In this document: positions 35,704 to 43,111 of the stretch, piece by piece
Numbering within the stretch: position 1 is the first letter of the stretch
Layout of the letters: every line of letters begins with the position of its first letter
Assembly (NCBI GenBank): GCA_025451235.1
Contig: JANWKT010000019.1
Coordinates: forward strand, 53,500-117,499
Source: Flavobacteriales bacterium
GTDB taxonomy: Bacteria > Bacteroidota > Bacteroidia > CAIKAF01
Reading direction: 5' to 3'
DNA: 64,000 nucleotides
Notes under the pieces: generated by a model
What the model was told of the DNA's origin: nothing
The model's database searches: none
What the model saw: the letters and a program-made list of their open reading frames with translations, nothing else
Translations under genes and position numbers: made by a program

Positions 35704-35822
35704 AGAGCAAAACCACCTATCTTCATTGCTGCCTTAATGTAAAAAAGTTGAGGTGCAATGGCGCCGCATTTGCGAAATGAAAGCCGCGGCATATCATATA
35801 TGAAAATCTGCGAGAAACAAAC

Positions 35823-35846
35823 AAAAAGTTGCGGCAGCAACTTTTT
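35823..35846. terminator. Hairpin with T-run, possible bidirectional terminator
   Basis: AAAAAGTTGC (35823-35832) and GCAACTTTTT (35837-35846) pair around a GGCA loop and end in T on either strand. It lies beyond the terminator of the minus-strand T9SS gene and may be a second stop or part of the adjoining repeat. Confidence 0.5.
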
Positions 35847-35866
35847 TACAATCCCTTCCTGAACAA

Positions 35867-35897
35867 CAAAAAAAAGGCGACCCACCGGATCGCCTTT
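35867..35897 (-). terminator. Rho-independent terminator of the T9SS gene
   Basis: AAAGGCGA (35873-35880) and TCGCCTTT (35890-35897) form a stem; on the minus strand it is followed by a long T-run (opposite 35867-35875), 24 bases after the stop codon of the gene at 35922. Confidence 0.88.
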
Positions 35898-35921
35898 CAA
35901 ATAAATTGAATATTATAAATA

Positions 35922-36788
35922 CTATCTATTTACAATTAACTTCTTGCTAACTGTTTTACCATTGTAAGTAATATTATAAATATATACACCTGATTTCAGA
36001 TCAGCGGTAGTCAATCCATAAGAATTTACACCTTGTACAGAATTCATCAGAACGCTTCTTACATTCCTTCCTACTGCATCATATACGTTAATGCTCACCT
36101 TGTCCGAAGTAGGAGTAGAAAATCTTAAATAAGTAATATCATCAGCTGGATTCGGATAATTGGAATGAACTGCGAATGTATTGGTTTCTTCATCATCGAT
36201 ACCGGCATAAATAGCATCCTTAATAGCCAAATGCACTTCAAAAGTATCGGTTCCACCAAAACCTGAAAGGTCGGTACAACCGAAACCCAGATCACCCCAA
36301 GCGCCTACGACGATCTGAATGATGGCGGTATCCCTGGTAAGGATCCCATCACCCATATCAGAGGAAGCAGGTGGGTTTGGATTGGATAAGCGGATACAAA
36401 CCCTTGTAATAGGGAAGGTTTGGTACAACATAATAGAATCATTGTCACCACCGGGAGGTCCATTCATTACAGAATAGGGTGTGGTGGTTGTGGTTTGATA
36501 TGCCCATACTTCATAATTATAACCTGCCGGCATGAAATTCACCTCATTGATATAAATGGTACATAATGGAATAGAGTCTCCAGGAGATGGAGTAATTGAA
36601 TTATCCACCTGGCGTGGAATGGCCAATGTGTTCACTTCATCATAAGGAACACCGGCAACAGATCCGGCAGGAGGATTCGGGTTCAAACCCGGCACAACAG
36701 GCCCGGTATTGATTTGAGGAGTACAGTCTTGCGCCACAGCTAAACCTGCAAATGCAATGGATAGAGTAAAGAGTAATAGTTTTTTCAT
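35922..36788 (-). CDS. Secreted protein with T9SS type A sorting domain
   Basis: 288 aa from the ATG at 36786-36788, which opens a clean signal peptide MKKLLLFTLSIAFAGLAVAQ. The middle (about 20-200) is Pro/Gly-rich beta-type sequence of unknown function. The C-terminal ~75 residues (FAVHSNYPNPADDITYLRFS ... GVYIYNITYNGKTVSKKLIVNR) are a clear type A sorting domain. Exported by Sec and T9SS. Single gene with its own terminator. Confidence 0.88.
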   Translation of the reverse strand: MKKLLLFTLSIAFAGLAVAQDCTPQINTGPVVPGLNPNPPAGSVAGVPYDEVNTLAIPRQVDNSITPSPGDSIPLCTIYINEVNFMPAGYNYEVWAYQTTTTTPYSVMNGPPGGDNDSIMLYQTFPITRVCIRLSNPNPPASSDMGDGILTRDTAIIQIVVGAWGDLGFGCTDLSGFGGTDTFEVHLAIKDAIYAGIDDEETNTFAVHSNYPNPADDITYLRFSTPTSDKVSINVYDAVGRNVRSVLMNSVQGVNSYGLTTADLKSGVYIYNITYNGKTVSKKLIVNR

Positions 36789-36985
36789 AAATGCGATGTA
36801 TGATTTGATTTCAAATATAGTATTTTTTTTAATTGAGTTATGCATGCAGAATAATTAGCTGCTGTATTATTTTTGTTAATAAATGAAAATGCTTTTAAAT
36901 TATTGATTATAAGTAATTTATATTTAATTTATTTCGAAATTAAACTTGATTAATTTAAATATAACTTATAATTAATTCCTTCTAA

Positions 36986-37016
36986 TTGACTGACTTTATT
37001 ATTGAGACTAAGTTTG
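36986..37016 (+). promoter_or_regulatory. Promoter of the first fibre-like/T9SS pair
   Basis: TTG (36986-36988), a 20-base spacer and TAAGTTTG (37009-37016), an exact TAnnTTTG match, 38 bases before the ATG. The same minus-7 sequence with the following AT (TAAGTTTGAT) is used by the second fibre-like gene. Confidence 0.65.
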
Positions 37017-37054
37017 ATGAGATCTCTTATTGTTAAACCACTAAATTTTATTTT

Positions 37055-38107
37055 ATGAAAATTAAACAGAACTTTTTTCTTGTGGTGGCATTCTGCATAA
37101 GTATGTCAAATCTATTTTCGCAATGGACTACATCTGGTTCGGACTGTTACTTAACAACCACAACCAATGAAGTTGGAATTGGGTTAACTGCTCCAACCTA
37201 TAAACTACATGTAATCGGAACAGAACGTGTTGCAACCGGTACTGGTGGTACAGCAGGTTATGTAGATTTATTAGCAGCAACCGGCTCAAATAATCCCAGT
37301 TCTATTGAAATTGGGAGTGGAGGAACCACTGTTTATAGTCAAATTGATTTTAAAGGCTATAATAATCTGGCAGATGACTTTGAGGGGAGGATAGTATACA
37401 GTGATGGAAATGGATTTTATTTTTATACGGCTGGTAATACCACTCCTAAGATGATTATTAAGGATAATGGGTCAGTAGGAATCGCTACATCCCCAACAGC
37501 TGGCTATATCTTTCACGTAAATGGAGCGAATTCTTTATTTGAGTACGGTTCAAGCGACTTTGTGGTAGTAACAGGAGGACCGGGTGGACAGATTTGGCTC
37601 GCAGGGGCGGGATCTAGCAGCAACCCTAAGCTTATGTTTACTGATGACCACGATGGAAGCGCAAGTATTGATGGTCAAATATTGTATAAAGATGGAGAAG
37701 GAATGAATTTCGCTTCTGGAGGAACAACTACAAGGATGAGGATTAAAACAGATGGAAAGGTGGTAATTGGAAATACTTCAACCGTAACTACTCCATCCGG
37801 GTATTTACTTTATGTGGAAGACGGTATACTTACTGAAAGGGTTAAGGTGGCATTATGTTGTTCTACTGAGTGGTCTGATTTTGTTTTTGATCCCAATTAT
37901 GAGCTTTTATCTTTAGACTCAGTAGAACAGTTTACCAAAAACAATCGTCACTTACCTGGCATGCCATCAGCAGAAGAAGTACAAGCAGATGGGATAGATG
38001 TCGCAAAAATGGACGCTTTGTTGCTAAAACAAATTGAGGAGCTTTGGTTGCAATTGTTTTTACTGAAGAAAGAAAATGATCAATTAAAAGAACTTCTTAA
38101 TAAATAA
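37055..38107 (+). CDS. Secreted fibre-like protein with C-terminal coiled coil (copy 1)
   Basis: 350 aa. Signal peptide MKIKQNFFLVVAFCISMSNLFSQ, then Gly/Thr-rich repeats of tail-fibre type (GIGLTAPTYKLHVIGTERV, SVGIATSPTAGYIFHVNG, KVVIGNTSTVTTPSGYLLYV). The conserved end reads VKVALCCSTEWSDFVFDPNY, LLSLDSVEQF, HLPGMPSAEEVQ and AKMDALLLKQIEELWLQLF, a coiled coil. Bacteroidetes proteins with this WSDFVF...LP..PS..EV...M...LL..IEEL ending are common and thought to trimerise like phage fibres; role here unknown. Clear paralogue of the gene at 41957. Four bases before the next gene, so an operon. Confidence 0.82.
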   Translation: MKIKQNFFLVVAFCISMSNLFSQWTTSGSDCYLTTTTNEVGIGLTAPTYKLHVIGTERVATGTGGTAGYVDLLAATGSNNPSSIEIGSGGTTVYSQIDFKGYNNLADDFEGRIVYSDGNGFYFYTAGNTTPKMIIKDNGSVGIATSPTAGYIFHVNGANSLFEYGSSDFVVVTGGPGGQIWLAGAGSSSNPKLMFTDDHDGSASIDGQILYKDGEGMNFASGGTTTRMRIKTDGKVVIGNTSTVTTPSGYLLYVEDGILTERVKVALCCSTEWSDFVFDPNYELLSLDSVEQFTKNNRHLPGMPSAEEVQADGIDVAKMDALLLKQIEELWLQLFLLKKENDQLKELLNK

Positions 38108-38111
38108 GGTT

Positions 38112-39278
38112 ATGAAAAAAGGACTTTTGTTTATAGCCTTATTATTTCAATCTACAGTCTTTTGCCAGGTAGGATCAAACCTGATCATGAACGGTAGTTT
38201 TGAAGACCAAAATGGAACAGCAGCCAATTGGGGACTGTATTTTGTAAATGGTTATGTGGATTGTTGGTTTGAAGTTGTACCCTCATGTGATTTGATGCCG
38301 AATCCTTTAACCGGCATCTATCAAGGCGGGTATTATAATTTTTTAGCCTACGATGGGACCTATTTTGCGCATGGAGCGGGTAGTTTTAATGGAAATGGAT
38401 GCGATTTATCTACAGAGGCTTTAGGAACTGGAGTGATGATACTCCCTAACAAAGCTTACCGACTAAAATATTGGTTTAAATGTTATATCGAACCAGGTAC
38501 TGATAGTCCAATTTACCATGTTGAGCTACACAATAGTGCCACCACTGATGGTTGTGTAGTAACTTCAACACCTTTTCAAACCATTGTCTATGAAACTATT
38601 GGTGTATTGGACCCAGAAAACGTTAGTTGGCAACAAAAGGAGGTTTATTTTACCGCTGATGCTTCTTATACTCAACTGGTTTTTTATCCTACCTCAGACA
38701 ATGGCCCAGATGGATATATGGCTGCATTTCTTGATAAAGTTGAGTTATATGAGGATTGTAGTCAATATTGGGAAGTATCTAGTGGTACTTTATCAGGAGT
38801 ACATTACTATGGTGACTATATTGAAGTAAGCGGAACTGCTGAAACCAATGCTGGAACTAAAGCCCATTTGATTGCAGGAAACTATATCGAGTTATTACCG
38901 AACTTTGAGGCTGTTCAGCCAAACTCCTCCAAATTTTTCCTGGCGGAAATAAACCCTTGTGAATTCGAAAGCGATCCCCAATGTCCTGAACCCAAATTCG
39001 ATGTGGCAACTTCACCTAATAGTCAAATTCCACTTGTTGATAAAGAGAATTCAGTGATTAAAGTTGATATACAATCTAGAACTATTGTTGCAAATCTAAT
39101 CAGTTCGGAAGTAAATATTCTGAGCTATTGTCTCTATTCTTTGGACGGTAAAATCATTGATCAACAAATATGTTATAACCGAAATAGTGTATCCATTGAC
39201 GTTTTGTCTTCCGGAATGTATGTCTTGAATATTATTTTATCTGATGGAAGTGCAAAGAGCTTTAAAATCGTTATTTAG
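38112..39278 (+). CDS. Secreted T9SS cargo with carbohydrate-binding-like N-terminus
   Basis: 388 aa. Signal MKKGLLFIALLFQSTVFCQ. N-terminal jelly-roll-like module (about 20-215, starting SNLIMNGSFEDQNGTAANWG, typical of galactose-binding-like/CBM folds). Next comes a short beta-stack HLIAGNYIELLPNFEAVQPN of the type used as a spacer in T9SS proteins, and a C-terminal type A sorting domain (about 315-388, ending SGMYVLNIILSDGSAKSFKI). Same transcript as the fibre-like gene. The partner order fibre then T9SS cargo is repeated at 41957-46051. Confidence 0.82.
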   Translation: MKKGLLFIALLFQSTVFCQVGSNLIMNGSFEDQNGTAANWGLYFVNGYVDCWFEVVPSCDLMPNPLTGIYQGGYYNFLAYDGTYFAHGAGSFNGNGCDLSTEALGTGVMILPNKAYRLKYWFKCYIEPGTDSPIYHVELHNSATTDGCVVTSTPFQTIVYETIGVLDPENVSWQQKEVYFTADASYTQLVFYPTSDNGPDGYMAAFLDKVELYEDCSQYWEVSSGTLSGVHYYGDYIEVSGTAETNAGTKAHLIAGNYIELLPNFEAVQPNSSKFFLAEINPCEFESDPQCPEPKFDVATSPNSQIPLVDKENSVIKVDIQSRTIVANLISSEVNILSYCLYSLDGKIIDQQICYNRNSVSIDVLSSGMYVLNIILSDGSAKSFKIVI

Positions 39279-39292
39279 TATTCTGAAATTGT

Positions 39293-39333
39293 AGTAAATA
39301 AGATGTTGAACTTATTTTAGCATCTTATTTACT
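39293..39333 (+). terminator. Hairpin at the end of the first fibre/T9SS operon
   Basis: Perfect 13-bp stem AGTAAATAAGATG (39293-39305) / CATCTTATTTACT (39321-39333), 14 bases after the stop. The following sequence (GTTCTTT) is only weakly T-rich, so termination is likely but not certain. Confidence 0.6.
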
Positions 39334-39518
39334 GTTCTTTATCGATATTCTGAAATAAGTGTAAGATAATCTTATGTAAAGTTTTGAATTTCATTACAAT
39401 ATATGAAGGGCCGTTTTTAAACAGTCTTTTTATAATGATAGAAACAAGTTAGATTTACCAAACTATATGAGTGGCATTCATTATTTGTCTATATTTAAAG
39501 ATGATTTGATGATTCAAA

Positions 39519-40259
39519 ATGAATAGACTAATAAAAATTATTTTAGTTTTCTTTCTCTTGTTCATGACGGACGTTTGTTCGGCTCAGAATGATTTGGGTA
39601 AAACGGGATTTTCTTTCAAGTTATATACTGGCCCTGAATTTTTCATGCAAACTAATATGTCAGGAGCACCAATGCCCATTTCTGGTTGTAAACTTTCTTT
39701 GGTATTTAATACCACCGAATTGGAATTTGGAGCAGTATATGTTCCAAAGTTTTTGAAGCAAGTAAATGGTAATGATAATACCCATTATAAATATATAGTA
39801 TACACTCATCATTACTTTATTCCAAGTTTTCATATCCATCAGAGATTATTTAAAAAAAACAAACATGTTCTATCCTTTTCTTTTGGACTAAGCATGATAG
39901 ATCCTTTAAGAAACCCGACGGATACATTAATGAATGACGGTACCCATGATGCTAACTGGAGTCCAACCAATGCCCGTGCAATTGGGATAGCCTTTCAATT
40001 AGAACCTACTATTCGATATTCATATTTGCTAGGTAGCAATATTGCTTTTTTTGCAGCACCCTATTTTAATGCAAAAGTTGGAAGAGTGGAATATTTTGAG
40101 CCCTCTCAGCCTCATGGTATGAGTCTTTCAACAACTTACGTTCCTGAAACAAATGTATTTTCATTTGGGATCATGGCTGGATTTCATTTTATGGTGCCTT
40201 TTGCAAAGGAGCATCCTGGCTTTTTTAAGGATTCTAAAAAGAAAGAAAAAAGTAAGTAG
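39519..40259 (+). CDS. Outer-membrane-like secreted protein, paralogue A
   Basis: 246 aa. Signal peptide MNRLIKIILVFFLLFMTDVCSAQ. Alternating beta-type sequence with FSFKLYTGPEF, LSLVFNTTELEFGAVYVP, VLSFSFGLSMI and FSFGIMAGFHFMVPF suggests a small outer-membrane beta-barrel, ending in a lysine-rich tail FFKDSKKKEKSK. Related in layout, length and basic tail to the protein at 41027 (HP-x-F then KK-rich end). Function unknown. No strong promoter seen; a TATATTTA element precedes it. Confidence 0.7.
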   Translation: MNRLIKIILVFFLLFMTDVCSAQNDLGKTGFSFKLYTGPEFFMQTNMSGAPMPISGCKLSLVFNTTELEFGAVYVPKFLKQVNGNDNTHYKYIVYTHHYFIPSFHIHQRLFKKNKHVLSFSFGLSMIDPLRNPTDTLMNDGTHDANWSPTNARAIGIAFQLEPTIRYSYLLGSNIAFFAAPYFNAKVGRVEYFEPSQPHGMSLSTTYVPETNVFSFGIMAGFHFMVPFAKEHPGFFKDSKKKEKSK

Positions 40260-40276
40260 TATTAACTCAACTGCGC

Positions 40277-40294
40277 CCCCGATAGCTATCGGGG
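40277..40294. repeat. 18-base palindrome with CCCGATAGCTATCGGG core (copy 1)
   Basis: Perfect palindrome CCCCGATAGCTATCGGGG between two genes. The 16-base core recurs at 48216-48233. Such short perfect palindromes are a recurring intergenic motif in Bacteroidetes. Confidence 0.8.
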
Positions 40295-40384
40295 CTGCGA
40301 AAAGCTTGGTGCGCCGTGGATAAAGGAATGGCGTTCAGGCGGGCAACACCAAAAAATCCTTATCTTTATTCTCAATTCCCCCAA

Positions 40385-41008
40385 TTGAAAAGAATATTCC
40401 CCATATCTCTTTTATTGGTTGCTGTCTATGGCTGTCAACCCTCTCCTCCTTTGCCGGAAAGCATTATGCTGGACAAACAGGAATGGATGAGCAAAAACCT
40501 GGATGTGACTTCCTTTACCAATGGAGATCCAATAACGGAAGCCAAGACAAAAGAGGAGTGGAAAAAAGCGGGTGATGAAGGAAAACCTGTCTGGTGTTAT
40601 TATGAAAATGATGAATCAAACGGAAAAAAATACGGGAAACTCTATAATTTTTATGCAGTAAATGATCCACGTGGTCTGGCACCCAAAGGTTGGCATATTC
40701 CTTCCGATTCCGAATGGACTTTGGTGATCAATATTCTGGGTGGTGATGAAATAGCTGGAAAAAAGATGAGAAAAAAAGCTTACGTGGAAAATGGGTTGAC
40801 CCAATATGGTTTTTGTGCAGTGGCAGGTGGATACAGGGCCGATGATGGAACTTTTATTGGTCTGGGTTATTATAGGAACTGGTGGAGCTCTACGCAAAAT
40901 GATCCCAGGAATGCCTGGATCAGAAGTCTGAGTCCAGCAAAAAACAATGTGCATAGAAATACCATTACTGCCGGAACCGGAATTGCGGTAAGATGTGTGA
41001 AGGATTGA
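40385..41008 (+). CDS. FISUMP-domain lipoprotein
   Basis: 207 aa from the TTG at 40385, chosen because it yields a lipoprotein signal MKRIFPISLLLVAVYGC with lipobox Cys at 17; a GTG at 40316 would add 23 residues before it. Residues about 35-205 match the Fibrobacter succinogenes major paralogous domain (FISUMP): WMSKNLDVTSFTNGD, GKLYNFYAVNDPRGLAPKGW, HIPSDSEWTLVI and WWSSTQNDPRNAWIRSLS, ending GIAVRCVKD. Surface or periplasmic lipoprotein; function unknown. Lies between the two outer-membrane-like paralogues. Confidence 0.85.
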   Translation: MKRIFPISLLLVAVYGCQPSPPLPESIMLDKQEWMSKNLDVTSFTNGDPITEAKTKEEWKKAGDEGKPVWCYYENDESNGKKYGKLYNFYAVNDPRGLAPKGWHIPSDSEWTLVINILGGDEIAGKKMRKKAYVENGLTQYGFCAVAGGYRADDGTFIGLGYYRNWWSSTQNDPRNAWIRSLSPAKNNVHRNTITAGTGIAVRCVKD

Positions 41009-41026
41009 TAAAATCTTCTTGAAAAA

Positions 41027-41785
41027 TTGAAAAAGACCCTTAAAATATATTTCTTCCTCTTGGTTTTTTTGATGTCTGGAAATTTTCTGGATGCTCAAAT
41101 AAGATATGTGGATACAGCTACGGTTAGTTGGAGCATCCATGCTAAAGGAGGTATTATCTACGACTATCCCTGGTACGATTGTTATGCCGATCTGGCCCCC
41201 GTCGGTGAAGTGGGTGCTGCCATTAGTTTCGAGAAAGTACAGATTTCCCTTGGGATAGGATATTTCCCTAACAATACGCGATGGTTCCTGGGAGCGGATA
41301 ATTTTTCACCTCCTAAGCGGGGTACTACCCAGGGTGGTTGCATGTTCATGCCCCTGCATGCCAACTTTAAATTATTCCAGATCAAGCGAAATTTGCTCAC
41401 CTTCAATATTGGTTTTACCTTTTTACTTTCTACACCTACCCAGATGACGGAGACCACCTTGAATCCGGGAAATGAGGTGACCACCACTTATTTTTATACC
41501 CAGCCACGACCTGGTTTATCGGGCAACCTTGGGTTTAAATATTCTCGATGGATAGGAAAAAAATTCCTGGTAGGAGGGGAGCTGGGATTAAATGCTTCCC
41601 TGGTACCGGCCATGATATTTGGTACGGATTATACTTTTGGATTCAATATGTTGAGTCGCCAACCGAATGGATATTTTAAAATTTGTTTTGAATATATGTT
41701 TGGGAAAAAGCATCCCAAATTCATGAACGAAACGGTCAGAAAGAAAAAAGAAAAGAAGGACAAAGATGTGGAGGATGAGGACTAG
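41027..41785 (+). CDS. Outer-membrane-like secreted protein, paralogue B
   Basis: 252 aa from a TTG start that gives MKKTLKIYFFLLVFLMSGNF..DAQ, a good signal peptide; no ATG is available nearby. Beta-barrel-like strands throughout (VQISLGIGYFPNN, LLTFNIGFTFLLS, FLVGGELGLNASL, YFKICFEYMFGKKHPKF) and a highly charged tail KKKEKKDKDVEDED. Similar in plan to the 39519 protein and likely a paralogue. 18 bases after the FISUMP gene, so probably cotranscribed. Confidence 0.72.
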   Translation: MKKTLKIYFFLLVFLMSGNFLDAQIRYVDTATVSWSIHAKGGIIYDYPWYDCYADLAPVGEVGAAISFEKVQISLGIGYFPNNTRWFLGADNFSPPKRGTTQGGCMFMPLHANFKLFQIKRNLLTFNIGFTFLLSTPTQMTETTLNPGNEVTTTYFYTQPRPGLSGNLGFKYSRWIGKKFLVGGELGLNASLVPAMIFGTDYTFGFNMLSRQPNGYFKICFEYMFGKKHPKFMNETVRKKKEKKDKDVEDED

Positions 41786-41843
41786 GTGTTTTTACTGAGT
41801 AACATAAAAACCTATTCTTCATAAATGATCATTTCCCGGTTTC

Positions 41844-41906
41844 GTTCATCGGATCAAGTAACCATTTCATGGGATCAAACTACCTGGTTCATCAGATCAG
41901 TATTGC
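41844..41906 (+). promoter_or_regulatory. Three direct repeats abutting a promoter
   Basis: GTTCATCGGATCAA (from 41844), TTTCATGGGATCAA (from 41865) and GTTCATCAGATCAG (from 41887) are tandem copies spaced 21 and 22 bases apart, about two DNA turns, and the last runs into the minus-33 TTG at 41903. The arrangement resembles an activator-binding array. The paralogous fibre gene at 37055 lacks it. Confidence 0.5.
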
Positions 41907-41933
41907 TCAGCGCAAACAGGTAGTCTAAGTTTG
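41903..41933 (+). promoter_or_regulatory. Promoter of the second fibre-like/T9SS pair
   Basis: TTG (41903-41905), a 20-base spacer and TAAGTTTG (41926-41933), identical in element and following bases to the promoter of the first fibre-like gene; 23 bases before the ATG. Confidence 0.65.
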
Positions 41934-41956
41934 ATTAATCATTAAAATGTAATCAA

Positions 41957-43072
41957 ATGAAATCAAAACTTTTTTTCATGTTGTTAGGTGTTTCGTTACT
42001 GTTTGGGACATCATTTGCACAAGCGCCCAACTGGGTACCTGGTTCCGGAGGAGGAACCACAACCAATTATTATCTGTCTGGAACCAATGGCAATGTATGT
42101 TTAGGAATGCTGAACACACAAGCAAATACATCATACAAGTTATGGGGAGTAGGGCCTTGTAAATTTTCTACCGGAGTTCTTGCACAGGGGACAGGTTCGG
42201 TGATATTGAATCCAACTGAATCAGGCAGTTCGCCAACAACTATAGAGTTATGCACCGGAGGAACGAATGGTAATCTTACCACTCAAATTGATTTTAAAGG
42301 CCAGTTGCATTGGAGTTCGGATTTTTGGGGAAGAATAAAGCATAGTGATGGAACTGGTTTTTCATTTCAGACCGGAGGAGTAGGCACAGATCGAGTATTA
42401 ATAACAGAGGCCGGGGCAGTTGGAATTGGAATTGTTCCTACCATGTTTATTCAATTACAAGTAGAGGGTATTGCTTCCAAATTTTCTTCGGGCAGCGGTT
42501 ATATTGCATTTACTCATAACAGCGCACAAATGGATCTGGTATCTACCGGAGTTCCTACCATTGATTTTAAAGGTCCTACTCATACAGGATCCGACTATTG
42601 GGGTAGAATCATGTATGCTGATGGTACCGGGTTTGATTTTTTAACTGCAGGTGGTACTGCAAAAATGCGGATAAAAGAAGATGGAAAAGTGGTGATAGGT
42701 GACCCATCAGCGGTTCAAACAACTACACCAGCTTCTTTGAGTGATTATAAACTATTTGTTGATGGTGGAATTATTGCTGAGAAAGTAAAAGTGGCTTTAT
42801 GTTGTGGCGTAGATTGGTCAGACTTTGTATTTGCACCTGATTACCAATTATTATCTCTTGATTCGGTTGATACATATATTCAGAAAAACCAACATTTACC
42901 CGGGGTTCCTTCATCAGAAGAAGTGCAGGAAAATGGAATAGAAGTGGCTAAAATGGATGCATTGTTACTACAGAAAATTGAGGAATTAACATTGTATATG
43001 ATTGAACTGAAAAAACAGAATGAAGTTTTGCAAAAAGAAATCCAAATATTAAAGGATGAAACAAACGACTAA
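41957..43072 (+). CDS. Secreted fibre-like protein with C-terminal coiled coil (copy 2)
   Basis: 371 aa. Signal MKSKLFFMLLGVSLLFGTSFAQ, Gly/Thr-rich fibre-like repeats (SGSSPTTIELCTGGTNG, TQIDFKGQLHWSSDFWGRIK and a second DFKGPTHTGSDYWGRIMYAD) and the same ending as copy 1: VKVALCCGVDWSDFVFAPDY, LLSLDSVDTY, HLPGVPSSEEVQ and AKMDALLLQKIEELTLYMI plus a longer coiled coil. The CC dipeptide before WSDFVF is shared only with copy 1 here. First gene of an operon with the large T9SS protein, 39 bases away. Confidence 0.82.
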   Translation: MKSKLFFMLLGVSLLFGTSFAQAPNWVPGSGGGTTTNYYLSGTNGNVCLGMLNTQANTSYKLWGVGPCKFSTGVLAQGTGSVILNPTESGSSPTTIELCTGGTNGNLTTQIDFKGQLHWSSDFWGRIKHSDGTGFSFQTGGVGTDRVLITEAGAVGIGIVPTMFIQLQVEGIASKFSSGSGYIAFTHNSAQMDLVSTGVPTIDFKGPTHTGSDYWGRIMYADGTGFDFLTAGGTAKMRIKEDGKVVIGDPSAVQTTTPASLSDYKLFVDGGIIAEKVKVALCCGVDWSDFVFAPDYQLLSLDSVDTYIQKNQHLPGVPSSEEVQENGIEVAKMDALLLQKIEELTLYMIELKKQNEVLQKEIQILKDETND

Positions 43073-43111
43073 TCATTTGGTCGGATTTATTAACCATCTA
43101 AATTTAATATT

